Positions 32,676 to 41,409 of a stretch of DNA of 64,000 nt are shown here, in pieces. Within the stretch, counting starts at the first letter, position 1, and each line of letters begins with the position of its first letter. A program made the position numbers and the translations under genes. The DNA comes from Bacteroidales bacterium. GTDB taxonomy: Bacteria > Bacteroidota > Bacteroidia > Bacteroidales > UBA932. The notes below the pieces were generated by a model. That model saw only the letters and a program-made list of their open reading frames with translations. It searched no databases and had not been told where the DNA came from. The stretch covers positions 62,001 to 126,000 of the forward strand of contig JAFUJQ010000029.1 of the NCBI GenBank assembly GCA_017473705.1, in the 5' to 3' direction.

Positions 32676-34850
32676 ATGAAAATAAAGACCTTTTTATGCA
32701 TATTGCTCGTCCTTTTGGCAGCAGCTGCGCATGCAAAGCCCATGCGTCCGGGAAGATACACCTTCACACAGCCTGACGGCACAACCTTCACTGCATTCTG
32801 CCACGGAGACGAATTCACAAGAGTCAACACTACGACATCAGGCGAAGCTATAGTCCGCGACGCCGACGGATGGTGGAACTATGCGGATTACACCGCAGAC
32901 GGCAGGCTGATCAGCAGCGGATGCCACGTAGGGATGCCAGTCTCACCGGACATCCTGTCTGCCAGCCGCATGATCCCATATGGCATATTGGCCGCCAGAG
33001 CTCATGAGAAGCGTTCAGCGCACATGCTGCATCACAAGACTCCGGTCCTATCCAGGACCTTGGCTCATAAAAGCGCAATGGTCAAAGGCGGCACCACAGA
33101 GGCCATCACAAAGCATGGTCTGGTCATCCTCGCACAATATGCTGATGTGGAATTCATGCATAACAGAGAGGACTTTGTGGCAATGCTGACTCAGGAAGGA
33201 TATTCCGAAGGCGGAGCCACAGGATGCGCCAAGGAATATTTCGACGACCAGTTCGGCGGGATGTTCGAGTTTGACTTCCAGGTGAGCGAGATCGTCACAT
33301 TGAGCAGAAACAGGGCTTACTATGGCCAGAATGATGGTTACGGCGATGACATCAGACCGGCCGAGATGATAAGGGAGGCATGCGAGCTTGCGCATCAGGC
33401 CAGCACAGACTTCTCTCTTTACGACGACGACAATGACGGCGAAGTTGACAATGTCTTTGTCATATTCCCTGGCAAAGATGAGGCTGACGACCCTGACAGG
33501 AATCAGGACTGCATATGGTCTCATTCATGGTTCATCACAAGCGGAGCGCAGCTTCCGAAGCTCACTCTTGACGGGAAAACCATCGACCAGTATGCCTGCA
33601 CTGCTGAATTGATGCGCACATACACCGGTTATACACTGGCAGGCATCGGCACTTTCTGCCATGAATTCGCGCATACACTCGGACTCCCGGACTTCTATGA
33701 CGTTGACTATGAAGAAAACGGCGGATGGGCCGCGGGACTGTGGATATCCACGTCACTGATGGACGGAGGCAACAGTAACAACAACAGCAACACTCCTCCG
33801 TTCCTGAATTCGATTGAGAGGATGATGACAGGGCTTGCAGAGCCTGTCACCATCACCGGAAACGGGACATACACCCTGGAACCTCTGCACAAAAGCAATA
33901 CGTTCTACAAGCTGGAGACTGACAGGGAGAATGAATATTATCTGCTGGAATGCAGGGACAACAACGGATGGGACAGCCATATCGGAGGAAGCGGAATGCT
34001 TGTATATCATATAGACCAGACCAACCCTTCTGTCTGGATCAGCAACGAAGTGAACTGCAAGCCTGCACACCAGCATGCCGACCTGGTCGAAGCCGACGGC
34101 AGGACTGAGATCCTGACAGAATCCAGCTATCTCAACCTTGTCGGTAACATCGGAGGCATCTTCTTCCCGAACGGCAGCACAACCAGTCTGACTCCAAGTT
34201 CCACACCTGCTCTGAAGTTCTGGAGCGGAAAGGCCGGAGACATTTCCATAAAGGAGATAAAGCGTGACGGCAGCAGGATCACATTCAATGTACTGGGATT
34301 TGAGGGAGAACTGCCACCGACTCCAACCAATCTGAAGGTCGAAGCCTTCATGGATGCAGCCATACTCCATTTCGAAAGCGACAGGGCTTATGACGGCGAG
34401 GCAACCATCGTATGGAACAGAGCAGGCCAGGAAGAAGAGACACTCAAGCTCATGCCGTATGAAACCGGAAAATATGCAGTGATCTTCGAGGGATTGGCCT
34501 CCGGCAACAAGACATATAACATTACAGTATATTTCGAGAAGGACGGAGTGCAGGGAGAAAACCGCAAGACCGCCTTCATGACCAGCAGGCAGGCTCCTGT
34601 AAGCTGGCCATACATATATTTAGGCAAGTCTGCCGCAGGAAGCGGCACGCTGAAAGCAGGTACGAAAGTAGCGCTCCGTGTATACAATGCAGCAGAGGCC
34701 GAGGCCATCGAATGGACTTTCGACGGAAAGGCAACAGGACCTGCCGGAGACGGATATTTCGAAGTTGAGGAAGGAGGCATACTCAAGGCCCATGTATATT
34801 GGAAGAACGGCAGCGTGGATGTGCTCGAAAAGATCATTAATGTGAATTGA
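32676..34850 (+). CDS. M6 family (immune-inhibitor-A-like) secreted metalloprotease
   Basis: 724 residues with a signal peptide (MKIKTFLCILLVLLAAAAHA). The propeptide-like N-terminus (RPGRYTFTQPDGTTFTAFCH) is followed by the M6 catalytic domain. The zinc motif is HEFAHTLGLPDFYD starting at residue 329, with a calcium-type loop YDDDNDGEVDNVFVIFPG ahead of it. The C-terminal 250 residues contain fibronectin-like strands. It probably digests host or dietary proteins outside the cell. The frame extends far upstream over the opposite-strand PCMD gene, but that part is not coding. Confidence 0.88.
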   Translation: MKIKTFLCILLVLLAAAAHAKPMRPGRYTFTQPDGTTFTAFCHGDEFTRVNTTTSGEAIVRDADGWWNYADYTADGRLISSGCHVGMPVSPDILSASRMIPYGILAARAHEKRSAHMLHHKTPVLSRTLAHKSAMVKGGTTEAITKHGLVILAQYADVEFMHNREDFVAMLTQEGYSEGGATGCAKEYFDDQFGGMFEFDFQVSEIVTLSRNRAYYGQNDGYGDDIRPAEMIREACELAHQASTDFSLYDDDNDGEVDNVFVIFPGKDEADDPDRNQDCIWSHSWFITSGAQLPKLTLDGKTIDQYACTAELMRTYTGYTLAGIGTFCHEFAHTLGLPDFYDVDYEENGGWAAGLWISTSLMDGGNSNNNSNTPPFLNSIERMMTGLAEPVTITGNGTYTLEPLHKSNTFYKLETDRENEYYLLECRDNNGWDSHIGGSGMLVYHIDQTNPSVWISNEVNCKPAHQHADLVEADGRTEILTESSYLNLVGNIGGIFFPNGSTTSLTPSSTPALKFWSGKAGDISIKEIKRDGSRITFNVLGFEGELPPTPTNLKVEAFMDAAILHFESDRAYDGEATIVWNRAGQEEETLKLMPYETGKYAVIFEGLASGNKTYNITVYFEKDGVQGENRKTAFMTSRQAPVSWPYIYLGKSAAGSGTLKAGTKVALRVYNAAEAEAIEWTFDGKATGPAGDGYFEVEEGGILKAHVYWKNGSVDVLEKIINVN

Positions 34851-34854
34851 GGCC

Positions 34855-35286
34855 ATGAAACACATATATATATTAAGTATAGCAGTCATCATGACGCTGA
34901 TGTCCGGTTGCGACAGATTTCAGCCGGAAGAAGTGCTCCTGCCGAAATCTGACATTTCACTTACGATAAAAGGGGTTGACCAGATCAGGTATGACCAGGA
35001 CACATGGCAACTCGGACATAACAGCGAGAAGAACGAGTTCCGCGCTGTGAACGACAAGCTTACAGACTGGATGATACTGAGGTGCAACGCAGCGCCGACA
35101 TATGTAGGCCAAAGCGTGACATGCTATCTGGAATATACCACAGCCGACGACACCAAAAAGGTCAACGGACTGACATTTACAGTAGAGAAGAATGATCCAT
35201 CCGGCTTCATATGGCTATGGAACGACGAGAGGAAGATTGGAGCAGTCGTCAAGGACCTCAGCATGTTTATGCAGAAAACTCCATAA
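34855..35286 (+). CDS. Small lipoprotein of unknown function
   Basis: 143 residues, lipoprotein signal MKHIYILSIAVIMTLMSGC. The mature part looks like one beta-sandwich (TDWMILRCNAAPTYVGQSVT, WLWNDERKIGAVVKDL). I do not recognise the family. It begins four bases after the M6 protease stop, so it is probably cotranscribed and might be an accessory or inhibitor of that protease; this is inference from position only. Confidence 0.7.
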   Translation: MKHIYILSIAVIMTLMSGCDRFQPEEVLLPKSDISLTIKGVDQIRYDQDTWQLGHNSEKNEFRAVNDKLTDWMILRCNAAPTYVGQSVTCYLEYTTADDTKKVNGLTFTVEKNDPSGFIWLWNDERKIGAVVKDLSMFMQKTP

Positions 35287-35304
35287 AAAATAGAAAAAAT
35301 CTCG

Positions 35305-35312
35305 TAAATTTG
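35305..35312 (+). promoter_or_regulatory. Probable -7 box for tpiA
   Basis: TAAATTTG about 50 bases before the tpiA ATG, in an A-rich stretch suited to strong expression. Confidence 0.6.
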
Positions 35313-35362
35313 CAGCCTCTTTAGATATACGGATTCACGAACAATTTAATTATAGAAAAACA

Positions 35363-36115
35363 ATGAGAAAACACATCGTAGCAGGCAACTGGAAGATGAA
35401 CACAACAGTTGCAGAGGGCGTAGAGCTCGCAAAGGCAGTAGTAGCAGCTTCAGCTGAGGTTCCAGCTGACGTAAAGCTTATCATTGCACCTCCATTCACT
35501 CACCTTTACCCTGTATCTGAGGTAGTAAAGGGTACTGCAGTAGGCCTTTCATCACAGAACTGCGCTGACCATGTAAAGGGCGCATATACCGGTGAGGTTG
35601 CGGTAGACATGATCGCAGGAGTAGGATGCCAGTATGTAATCCTCGGCCACTCTGAGAGAAGAGAGTACTATGGTGAGACTTCTGCAACTCTCGTTGAGAA
35701 GGTGAAGCTCGCTCTCGCTGCAGGTCTTTCTCCAATCTTCTGCATCGGCGAGAAGCTTGAGGAGCGTGAGGCAGGCCGTCACTTCGAGGTTGTGACTGAG
35801 CAGGTCAAGGATGTTCTCTTCACTCTCACTGCTGAGGAGATGGCAAAGGTAGTTGTTGCATACGAGCCGGTATGGGCTATCGGAACAGGCAAGACTGCGA
35901 CTGCAGAGCAGGCACAGGAGATCCACGCTGAGATCCGCAAGGTTCTCGCAGAGAAGTTCGGCGAGCTCGCTGAGGAGATCTCTATCCTCTACGGCGGTTC
36001 ATGCAAGCCATCTAACGCAAAGGAGCTTTTCGCATGTCCTGACATCGACGGAGGTCTTATCGGTGGCGCAGCTCTCAAGGCAGAGGACTTCATCGGAATC
36101 GCAGTCAGCTTCTAA
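35363..36115 (+). CDS. tpiA: Triosephosphate isomerase
   Basis: 250-residue TIM-barrel enzyme of glycolysis interconverting dihydroxyacetone phosphate and glyceraldehyde 3-phosphate. AGNWKMNTT carries the substrate-binding Asn and catalytic Lys, [13 protein letters not shown] the catalytic His, and [17 protein letters not shown] the catalytic Glu, followed by the flexible loop. Codon choice is strongly biased, as expected for an abundant glycolytic enzyme. The M49-like gene begins 6 bases after the stop. Confidence 0.97.
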   Translation: MRKHIVAGNWKMNTTVAEGVELAKAVVAASAEVPADVKLIIAPPFTHLYPVSEVVKGTAVGLSSQNCADHVKGAYTGEVAVDMIAGVGCQYVILGHSERREYYGETSATLVEKVKLALAAGLSPIFCIGEKLEEREAGRHFEVVTEQVKDVLFTLTAEEMAKVVVAYEPVWAIGTGKTATAEQAQEIHAEIRKVLAEKFGELAEEISILYGGSCKPSNAKELFACPDIDGGLIGGAALKAEDFIGIAVSF

Positions 36116-36121
36116 TTGATT

Positions 36122-37717
36122 ATGAAGAAGTTATATATACTGGCAGCCGCTGCAATTGCAGTGGCTGCTTGTGGTCAGAAAACTTCTGACCTGAAGGAAA
36201 GGGTTGAGAGTTATGCAGTCGTAGAGGTGAGTTCACCTCTTTATGACGCTCTTTCCGAGAATGACAAGAAGATCGTGAGCCTGTTCCGCCAGGCCGGCGA
36301 GATCATGGACGGACTCTTCTGGAAGCAGACATTCGGCGACAAGGCCGAAATGGAGGCACTTACAGACAAATATGAGAAGGCATATGCCATGATCAACTAC
36401 GGCCCATGGGACCACCTCGACAACAACGCACCGTTCGTTGAAGGATATGGCGAGAAGCCGCTCGGATGCCAGTACTATCCGCAGGACATGACAGTCGCTG
36501 AATTCGAAGAATTCAACGATCCCGACAAACTCAGCCTTTACACAGTTATCCGCCGCGACGAGAACGGCGCGCTCAAGACCGTGTGGTATCGCGACGAGTA
36601 CAAGGAGGAGCTGGAGAAGGTCTGCGCCCTCCTCGAAGAGGCTGCGGCTCTTACCACCAATGAGGGCATGAGGACATATCTCACAGAGCGCGTAAAGGCT
36701 TTCCGCACAGACGATTACCTCGCCAGCGACATGGCATGGATGGACATGAAGGACTGCAATATGGACCTCGTGATCGGACCGATCGAGAACTATGACGACC
36801 ACCTCTTCGAGGCCAAGGCCGCATATGAGTGCTTCATTCTTCTCAAGGACGAGACACGCAGTGCCAACCTCGCGAAGTACGTCGCGCTCCTCCCCACCCT
36901 TCAGACCATGCTCCCATGCGCTCCGGAATACAAGACATTCGTGCCTGGAACATCTTCAGACCTGAATGTATACGACGCCATCTACTATGCAGGAGACTGC
37001 AACGCCGGCAGCAAGACCATAGCCATCAACCTCCCTAACGACGAGAGGGTGCACGCAGCGAAGGGCGCCCGCCGTCTCCAGCTCTACAACAGCATGATGG
37101 CCAAGTTCGACAAGATAATGGCACCTATCGGGGAAGTCCTCATGGTTCCTGAGCAGCTCCAGTATCTCAGCGCAGATGCATTCTTCTGGAACGTGACTTT
37201 CCACGAAGTCGCACACGGCCTCGGAGTTAAGCAGACAGTGAACGGCAAGGGTACAGTTGACCAGGCCATGGGCGACCAGAAGACTTCATGGGAAGAGGCT
37301 AAGGCTGACATCCTCGGTCTGTTCATGGTAAGCAAGCTCATCGACATGGGCGAGATCACAGACATTACCAAGGAGGAGTCGCTCGCCACATTCATCGCAG
37401 GCATCGTACGCTCTGTGCGCTTCGGTTTCGCATCATCGCACGGAAAGGCTAACATGATGTGCTACAACTACATGGAAGACCACGGAGCATTCACCCGCAA
37501 CGAGGAAGGCAAGTGGGTGATCGACTTCGAGAAGGCTGCCGCCGCCGTAGATTCATGGGCAAGCCTCATCCTCGAGACCCAGGCAACCGGAAACTTCGAA
37601 TTCGCTCAGCAGTATGCAGCAGAGAATGCAAGCATCCGCGAGGCTCTCGCTGCCGACATCGAGAAAGTGAACGGTGCAGGCATCCCACGCGACATCGTCT
37701 TCGACTTCGTCTGGTAA
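36122..37717 (+). CDS. M49-like zinc peptidase lipoprotein with HEVAHG motif
   Basis: 531 residues with a lipoprotein signal (MKKLYILAAAAIAVAAC). The fold follows dipeptidyl-peptidase III: AINLPNDERVHAAKGARRLQ, then a zinc motif beginning at His361 and EEAKADILGLFMV at about 391. The zinc motif reads HEVAHG, an HExxH spacing instead of the HExxxH of the M49 gene at 24795, and the protein is about 135 residues shorter. It is therefore a divergent M49-type peptidase, probably of different specificity. The ATG at 36122 is preferred over the TTG two codons earlier. It probably shares a transcript with tpiA. Confidence 0.82.
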   Translation: MKKLYILAAAAIAVAACGQKTSDLKERVESYAVVEVSSPLYDALSENDKKIVSLFRQAGEIMDGLFWKQTFGDKAEMEALTDKYEKAYAMINYGPWDHLDNNAPFVEGYGEKPLGCQYYPQDMTVAEFEEFNDPDKLSLYTVIRRDENGALKTVWYRDEYKEELEKVCALLEEAAALTTNEGMRTYLTERVKAFRTDDYLASDMAWMDMKDCNMDLVIGPIENYDDHLFEAKAAYECFILLKDETRSANLAKYVALLPTLQTMLPCAPEYKTFVPGTSSDLNVYDAIYYAGDCNAGSKTIAINLPNDERVHAAKGARRLQLYNSMMAKFDKIMAPIGEVLMVPEQLQYLSADAFFWNVTFHEVAHGLGVKQTVNGKGTVDQAMGDQKTSWEEAKADILGLFMVSKLIDMGEITDITKEESLATFIAGIVRSVRFGFASSHGKANMMCYNYMEDHGAFTRNEEGKWVIDFEKAAAAVDSWASLILETQATGNFEFAQQYAAENASIREALAADIEKVNGAGIPRDIVFDFVW

Positions 37718-37742
37718 TCCCTCCTGACATCAAGCTCATTAC

Positions 37743-37780
37743 ACAGCCCCGACAGTCACAATGCCTGCCGGGGCTGTTTT
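37743..37780 (+). terminator. Terminator of the tpiA/M49-like transcript
   Basis: ACAGCCCCG (37743-37751) pairs with CGGGGCTGT (37769-37777), followed by TTTT. Confidence 0.8.
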
Positions 37781-37868
37781 CAAAAGCACAAAAACGGCCT
37801 TGTTTGTGCTTTTGGATGCAAAAAACATGGTCAAAAGCACAAATAAGCTGGATTTTGTGCTTTTGACC
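37781..37868. repeat. Tandem pair of palindromes with AAAAGCACAAA arms (class F)
   Basis: First palindrome: CAAAAGCACAAA (37781-37792) and TTTGTGCTTTTG (37803-37814). Second: GGTCAAAAGCACAAA (37829-37843) and TTTGTGCTTTTGACC (37854-37868). Both have exactly 10-base loops of different sequence. They lie between a terminator and the tyrS promoter box. No other copy is seen in the window. Confidence 0.85.
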
Positions 37869-37900
37869 GAGGTGAAATACATCATTATGGGAATTTTATG

Positions 37901-37908
37901 TATCTTTG
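37901..37908 (+). promoter_or_regulatory. Probable -7 box for tyrS
   Basis: TATCTTTG 78 bases ahead of the tyrS start; the leader would contain a class A repeat (37920-37957). Confidence 0.5.
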
Positions 37909-37919
37909 TAGATTGCATA

Positions 37920-37957
37920 GAGATTTCTCGACTCGCTTCGCTCGCTCGAGATGACAG
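37920..37957 (+). repeat. Class A repeat in the tyrS leader
   Basis: GAGATTTCTCGACTCGCTTC continuing to CGAGATGACAGG is the class A palindrome, able to fold through TCGA and CGAAGCG-type arms. It sits between the -7 box and the start codon, so it would be transcribed. Confidence 0.75.
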
Positions 37958-37985
37958 GATGAATAAAATTAAAAGACATATAGAT

Positions 37986-39275
37986 ATGAAGAATTTTGTA
38001 GAGGAACTCAGGTGGAGAGGCATGATCCAGGACATCATGCCGGGCACTGAGGAGAAGCTTATGGAAGGATCGACTGCAGCATACGTCGGAATCGACCCGA
38101 CTGCAGACTCGCTCCACATCGGACACATGGTCAGCATCATGATCCTGAAGCACTTCCAGAACTGCGGACACAAGCCGATAGCTCTTGTCGGCGGCGCCAC
38201 AGGCATGATCGGTGACCCATCAATGAAGTCACAGGAGCGCAACCTCCTTGACGAGGAGACCCTCAATCACAATGTTGCATGCATCAAGGCCCAGCTCAGC
38301 AAGTTCCTTGACTTCGACTCAGATGTAGAGAACAAGGCAGAGCTCGTGAACAACTACGATTGGATGAAGAATTTCTCGTTCCTCGATTTCACACGCGACA
38401 TCGGAAAGCACATCACTGTGAACTATATGATGGCAAAGGATTCAGTGAAGAAGAGACTCTCCGGAGAGGCTCGCGACGGAATGTCATTCACAGAGTTCAC
38501 ATACCAGCTCCTCCAGGGATATGACTTCCTCTATCTCTATGAACATAAGGGATGTACACTCCAGATGGGTGGTGCAGACCAGTGGGGCAACATCACCACA
38601 GGCTCCGAGCTCATCCGCCGCATCCTCGGCAAGGAGGCCTTCGCCCTCACCTGTCCTCTCATCACAAAGGCAGACGGAGGAAAGTTCGGAAAGACAGAGA
38701 AGGGAAACATCTGGCTCGACCCGGAGCGCACTTCGCCATACCAGTTCTACCAGTTCTGGCTCAACGTGTCTGACTCAGACGCCGAGAAGTACATCAAGAT
38801 CTTCACCATGCTCACAAAGGAGGAGATCGATGCAGCGATAGCGCAGCACGCAGAGGCTCCTGAGCGCCGCGAGCTCCAGAAGCTTCTCGCGAAGGAAGTG
38901 ACTACAATGGTGCACGGAGCTGCAGAGTATGAAAATGCTGTCGCCGCATCGCAGATGCTCTTTGGAAACGCGACAAAGGACGCCCTCATGAGTCTTGATG
39001 AGAAGACTTTCCTCGCAGTGTTTGACGGAGTGCCTACATTCGAGGTGGCCGCCGACAAGTTCCCTATCGGCATCATCGACCTTCTCGCAGCCGAGTCACA
39101 GGTATTCCCGTCAAAGGGAGAGTGCCGCAAGATGATCCAGGCAAACGGAGTGAGCATCAACAAGGAAAAGGTTGCTGACATCAATGCGCAGATTGGTTCG
39201 GAGTCGTTCATAAATGGCAAGTATATCCTCGCCCAGAAGGGCAAGAAGAACTACTTCATCATAAAGATTGCATAG
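37986..39275 (+). CDS. tyrS: Tyrosyl-tRNA synthetase
   Basis: 429-residue class I synthetase. The HIGH motif is in [16 protein letters not shown], the second signature is [11 protein letters not shown] (KMSKS equivalent), and the tyrosine pocket [12 protein letters not shown] and [19 protein letters not shown] are clear. A C-terminal S4 RNA-binding domain ([19 protein letters not shown]) completes it. The start at 37986 gives the normal N-terminus [20 protein letters not shown]; the frame continues upstream through repeats and was rejected. Confidence 0.96.
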   Translation: MKNFVEELRWRGMIQDIMPGTEEKLMEGSTAAYVGIDPTADSLHIGHMVSIMILKHFQNCGHKPIALVGGATGMIGDPSMKSQERNLLDEETLNHNVACIKAQLSKFLDFDSDVENKAELVNNYDWMKNFSFLDFTRDIGKHITVNYMMAKDSVKKRLSGEARDGMSFTEFTYQLLQGYDFLYLYEHKGCTLQMGGADQWGNITTGSELIRRILGKEAFALTCPLITKADGGKFGKTEKGNIWLDPERTSPYQFYQFWLNVSDSDAEKYIKIFTMLTKEEIDAAIAQHAEAPERRELQKLLAKEVTTMVHGAAEYENAVAASQMLFGNATKDALMSLDEKTFLAVFDGVPTFEVAADKFPIGIIDLLAAESQVFPSKGECRKMIQANGVSINKEKVADINAQIGSESFINGKYILAQKGKKNYFIIKIA

Positions 39276-39382
39276 TGCAATGTTATTGTTTTGAAAACTA
39301 AATCCCTCCCACTCCTGCGGAGCGGGCCCCTCCCGTTCACGAGGCCACGGGCGGCCACGGTTTTCAAAACAACAACAATGCA
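39276..39382. repeat. Class C element, 107 bp with 23-bp terminal inverted repeats
   Basis: It starts on the first base after the tyrS stop. Left arm 39276-39298 and right arm 39360-39382 are inverted with two mismatches (inner part TTGTTTTGAAAAC). The core is G+C-rich (CCCTCCCACT, GGGCCCCTCCC, GGCCACGG) and is related to the core of the element inside tilS at 52805-52903, whose arms have a different sequence. Confidence 0.8.
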
Positions 39383-39411
39383 ACTTAATGATGAGAGAAA
39401 CAGGAAAATCA

Positions 39412-39762
39412 ATGGAGAAGAATAGTGAAAGTACAAGGCAGCTGAAGGTTGCCAAGGAGATACAGAAGGTGATGGCCGAGATCATCCGCAGCAAGGGCAT
39501 GGCCGCTTTCGGCGGCGCTCTTGTGTCGGTAAGCGGCGTGAAGATCAGCCCTGACCTTTCAGTGGCGAAGATCTATGTCAGCGTATTTCCGTCAGACAAG
39601 GCCGAGGCCGTGATGGAAGCGCTGCAGGAGAACGGCAAGGCGCTGCGCGGCGAGCTTGGAAGCAAGGTCGCAAAGCAGCTGCGCATAGTGCCGGAGATCA
39701 TTTTCTACCTTGACAGCTCGCTTGATTATGTAGAGCATATCGAGGAGCTTTTAAAGAAATAG
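39412..39762 (+). CDS. rbfA: Ribosome-binding factor A
   Basis: 116 residues (124 if the earlier ATG at 39388 is used), a small KH-fold protein that helps mature the 30S subunit. Family segments are STRQLKVAKEIQKVMAEIIR, VSVSGVKISPDLSVAKIYVS, and RIVPEIIFYLDSSLDYVEHI. The gene follows the class C element and precedes the permease gene by 23 bases. Confidence 0.92.
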   Translation: MEKNSESTRQLKVAKEIQKVMAEIIRSKGMAAFGGALVSVSGVKISPDLSVAKIYVSVFPSDKAEAVMEALQENGKALRGELGSKVAKQLRIVPEIIFYLDSSLDYVEHIEELLKK

Positions 39763-39785
39763 AGATTCCTCGACAAATTCAGAAG

Positions 39786-41006
39786 ATGAGGCTGGCGCCA
39801 TTCATAGCTGGAAGGTACCTTATTGCAAAGAAGTCACATAACGTGATCAACATCATCTCTGCGATAAGCGCCATCGGCATGGCTATAGGAACTGCGGCGC
39901 TGATCATCATTCTTTCAGTTTATAACGGGTTCGACTCGCTCATCAAGTCAATGATGAGCAATGTCGAACCCGATCTTTTGATAACTCCGTCCACCGGAAA
40001 GGTGTTCATTCCCGATGACGAAGCTTTCGATTGGATCTATGACCAGCCGGAGGTGAGGAACATGTGCTGCATACTTCAGGAGGATGTATTCATAAGTTAT
40101 GACGGCAAGCAGGGGCTGGCACAGGCTCGCGGAGTGGACTGGATATATGAGGATGAGACGCCTCTCAAGGACCATATAGTCAACGGAACTTTCTCACTGC
40201 ACAGAGGAGATGTGCCACTGGCCTGCATAGGAGCGGGGCTGGCACATGAAATGGGCATAAATCCGAGATTCCTGTCCGGCATCGAAGTATACTTCCCTTC
40301 ACGCACAAGAAAGATTTCCATGACCAATCCGATGTCATCCGTTGAGTTCATAAAAGTCTGGCCTTCAGGCGTGTTTGCAGTCAATTCCGACATAGACGGC
40401 AAGCTGATGATCCTGCCAATCGAGCAGATGAGGGAACTGCTGGAATATGAAGATGAAGTGTCCGCAGTCGAGATCCGTCTTGTCGAGGGGACATCAGCAA
40501 AAGACCTGCGCAGAATACAGAAAGAGATCGAAGGCAGACTTGGAGAAGACTTTGAAGTGAAGGACAGATTCAGGCAGAATGAATCTCTTTACAAGATGAT
40601 GAAATATGAAAAGGCTGCCATCTATATGATCCTTATCTTCGTCATAATAATCATAGCCTTCAACATATTCGGAAGCCTCTCGATGCTCATCATTGAGAAA
40701 AAATCCGACATCCAGACGCTACGCAGCATGGGCGCACAGGACAGCCTCATCAGGAGGATATTCGTTCTGGAAGGCTGGATGATATCACTGACAGGTCTGG
40801 CTGCAGGACTCATATCCGGCATAGGCTTCGCCCTGCTCCAGCAACATTTCGGATTCATAAAAATGCCCGGACATTTTGCTGTCCAGGCATATCCTATAAT
40901 ACTGTCTTGGTCTGACATCCTGCTGACCGCAGCAGGCGTAGCCATAGTCGGATGGCTTATAGCCCTCCTCCCAGCTGCCTCCGCTACTGCAAGAAAGCAG
41001 GCGTAA
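39786..41006 (+). CDS. FtsX-like ABC permease of the LolC/LolE type
   Basis: 406 residues with the lipoprotein-releasing permease architecture: FIAGRYLIAKKSHNVINIIS followed by the first helix (ISAIGMAIGTAALIIILSVY), a periplasmic MacB_PCD-like domain of about 200 residues, and three C-terminal helices (from AAIYMILIFVIIIIAFNIFG). The motif SDIQTLRSMGAQDSLIRRIF is the cytoplasmic coupling helix that meets the ATPase. No ATP-binding subunit lies next to it. It follows rbfA closely, an order common in Bacteroidetes. Confidence 0.9.
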   Translation: MRLAPFIAGRYLIAKKSHNVINIISAISAIGMAIGTAALIIILSVYNGFDSLIKSMMSNVEPDLLITPSTGKVFIPDDEAFDWIYDQPEVRNMCCILQEDVFISYDGKQGLAQARGVDWIYEDETPLKDHIVNGTFSLHRGDVPLACIGAGLAHEMGINPRFLSGIEVYFPSRTRKISMTNPMSSVEFIKVWPSGVFAVNSDIDGKLMILPIEQMRELLEYEDEVSAVEIRLVEGTSAKDLRRIQKEIEGRLGEDFEVKDRFRQNESLYKMMKYEKAAIYMILIFVIIIIAFNIFGSLSMLIIEKKSDIQTLRSMGAQDSLIRRIFVLEGWMISLTGLAAGLISGIGFALLQQHFGFIKMPGHFAVQAYPIILSWSDILLTAAGVAIVGWLIALLPAASATARKQA

Positions 41007-41056
41007 GGTCAAGGTCCGTGTCCAGACCGCCGTCCCCCGGATCGATCTGAGAATTC

Positions 41057-41170
41057 TTACTTGCCCTTGAAGTTGCCCTTCTTGTCAGCCGGGATCTTCT
41101 CGTTCACCTCAATCAGCTCCTCCTTCTTTAGAAACTCCCCTCCGTTCCTGTCACCATCCTTGTCTTCAAA
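41057..41170 (-). pseudogene. Possible 3' remnant of a gene cut by a REP element
   Basis: On the minus strand an open frame of 37 codons without a start reads FEDKDGDRNGGEFLKKEE, continues LIEVNEKIPADKKGNFKGK, and ends in TAA. Its composition is protein-like, but it is closed at the 5' end by a stop formed by the first bases of the REP arm at 41171. This suggests truncation of an older gene. It is one of only two contents of the 403-base gap 41007-41409, the other being REP palindromes. The fragment is too short for a family call. Confidence 0.35.
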
Positions 41171-41257
41171 TTAAATCCTCATTTATGACTCTCTCTGAGG
41201 ATTTAACGGCGTAAAGCTAATTAAAATCCACGATTATATAGCAAATATGAGGATTTG
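41171..41257. repeat. REP palindromes upstream of RAYT2 (class E)
   Basis: TTAAATCCTCA (41171-41181) pairs with TGAGGATTTAA (41196-41206), a perfect 11-bp stem. A second, weaker pair follows: AAATCC (41224-41229) and GGATTT (41251-41256). The same GAGGATTTAACGG core occurs downstream of RAYT2 at 42354-42447. Confidence 0.85.
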
Positions 41258-41285
41258 GCGATATCAGTTAAAGTGTTTACATTTG
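41254..41285 (+). promoter_or_regulatory. Promoter of RAYT2, -33 element inside a REP arm
   Basis: TTTG at 41254-41257 and TACATTTG at 41278-41285 are spaced by 20 bases, a full match to the Bacteroidetes consensus. The -33 box is the edge of a REP palindrome, so binding of the transposase to its REP could shut off its own gene. The leader would be about 118 bases. Confidence 0.7.
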
Positions 41286-41409
41286 CACTATGATGCTCGT
41301 CACAGATTATGTACGCAAGCTCTGCAGGCCACTCTGACCGAGGTATCTGAAGCCTCTCATCTGACACCGGAAGCATCATAAATACTAACAGATAATATAA
41401 TAGGATATT

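Noticed and set aside
37761..37985. Upstream extension of tyrS through the twin palindromes
   Set aside because: It is translated from repeat DNA and the promoter box; TyrRS normally begins at the ATG at 37986.
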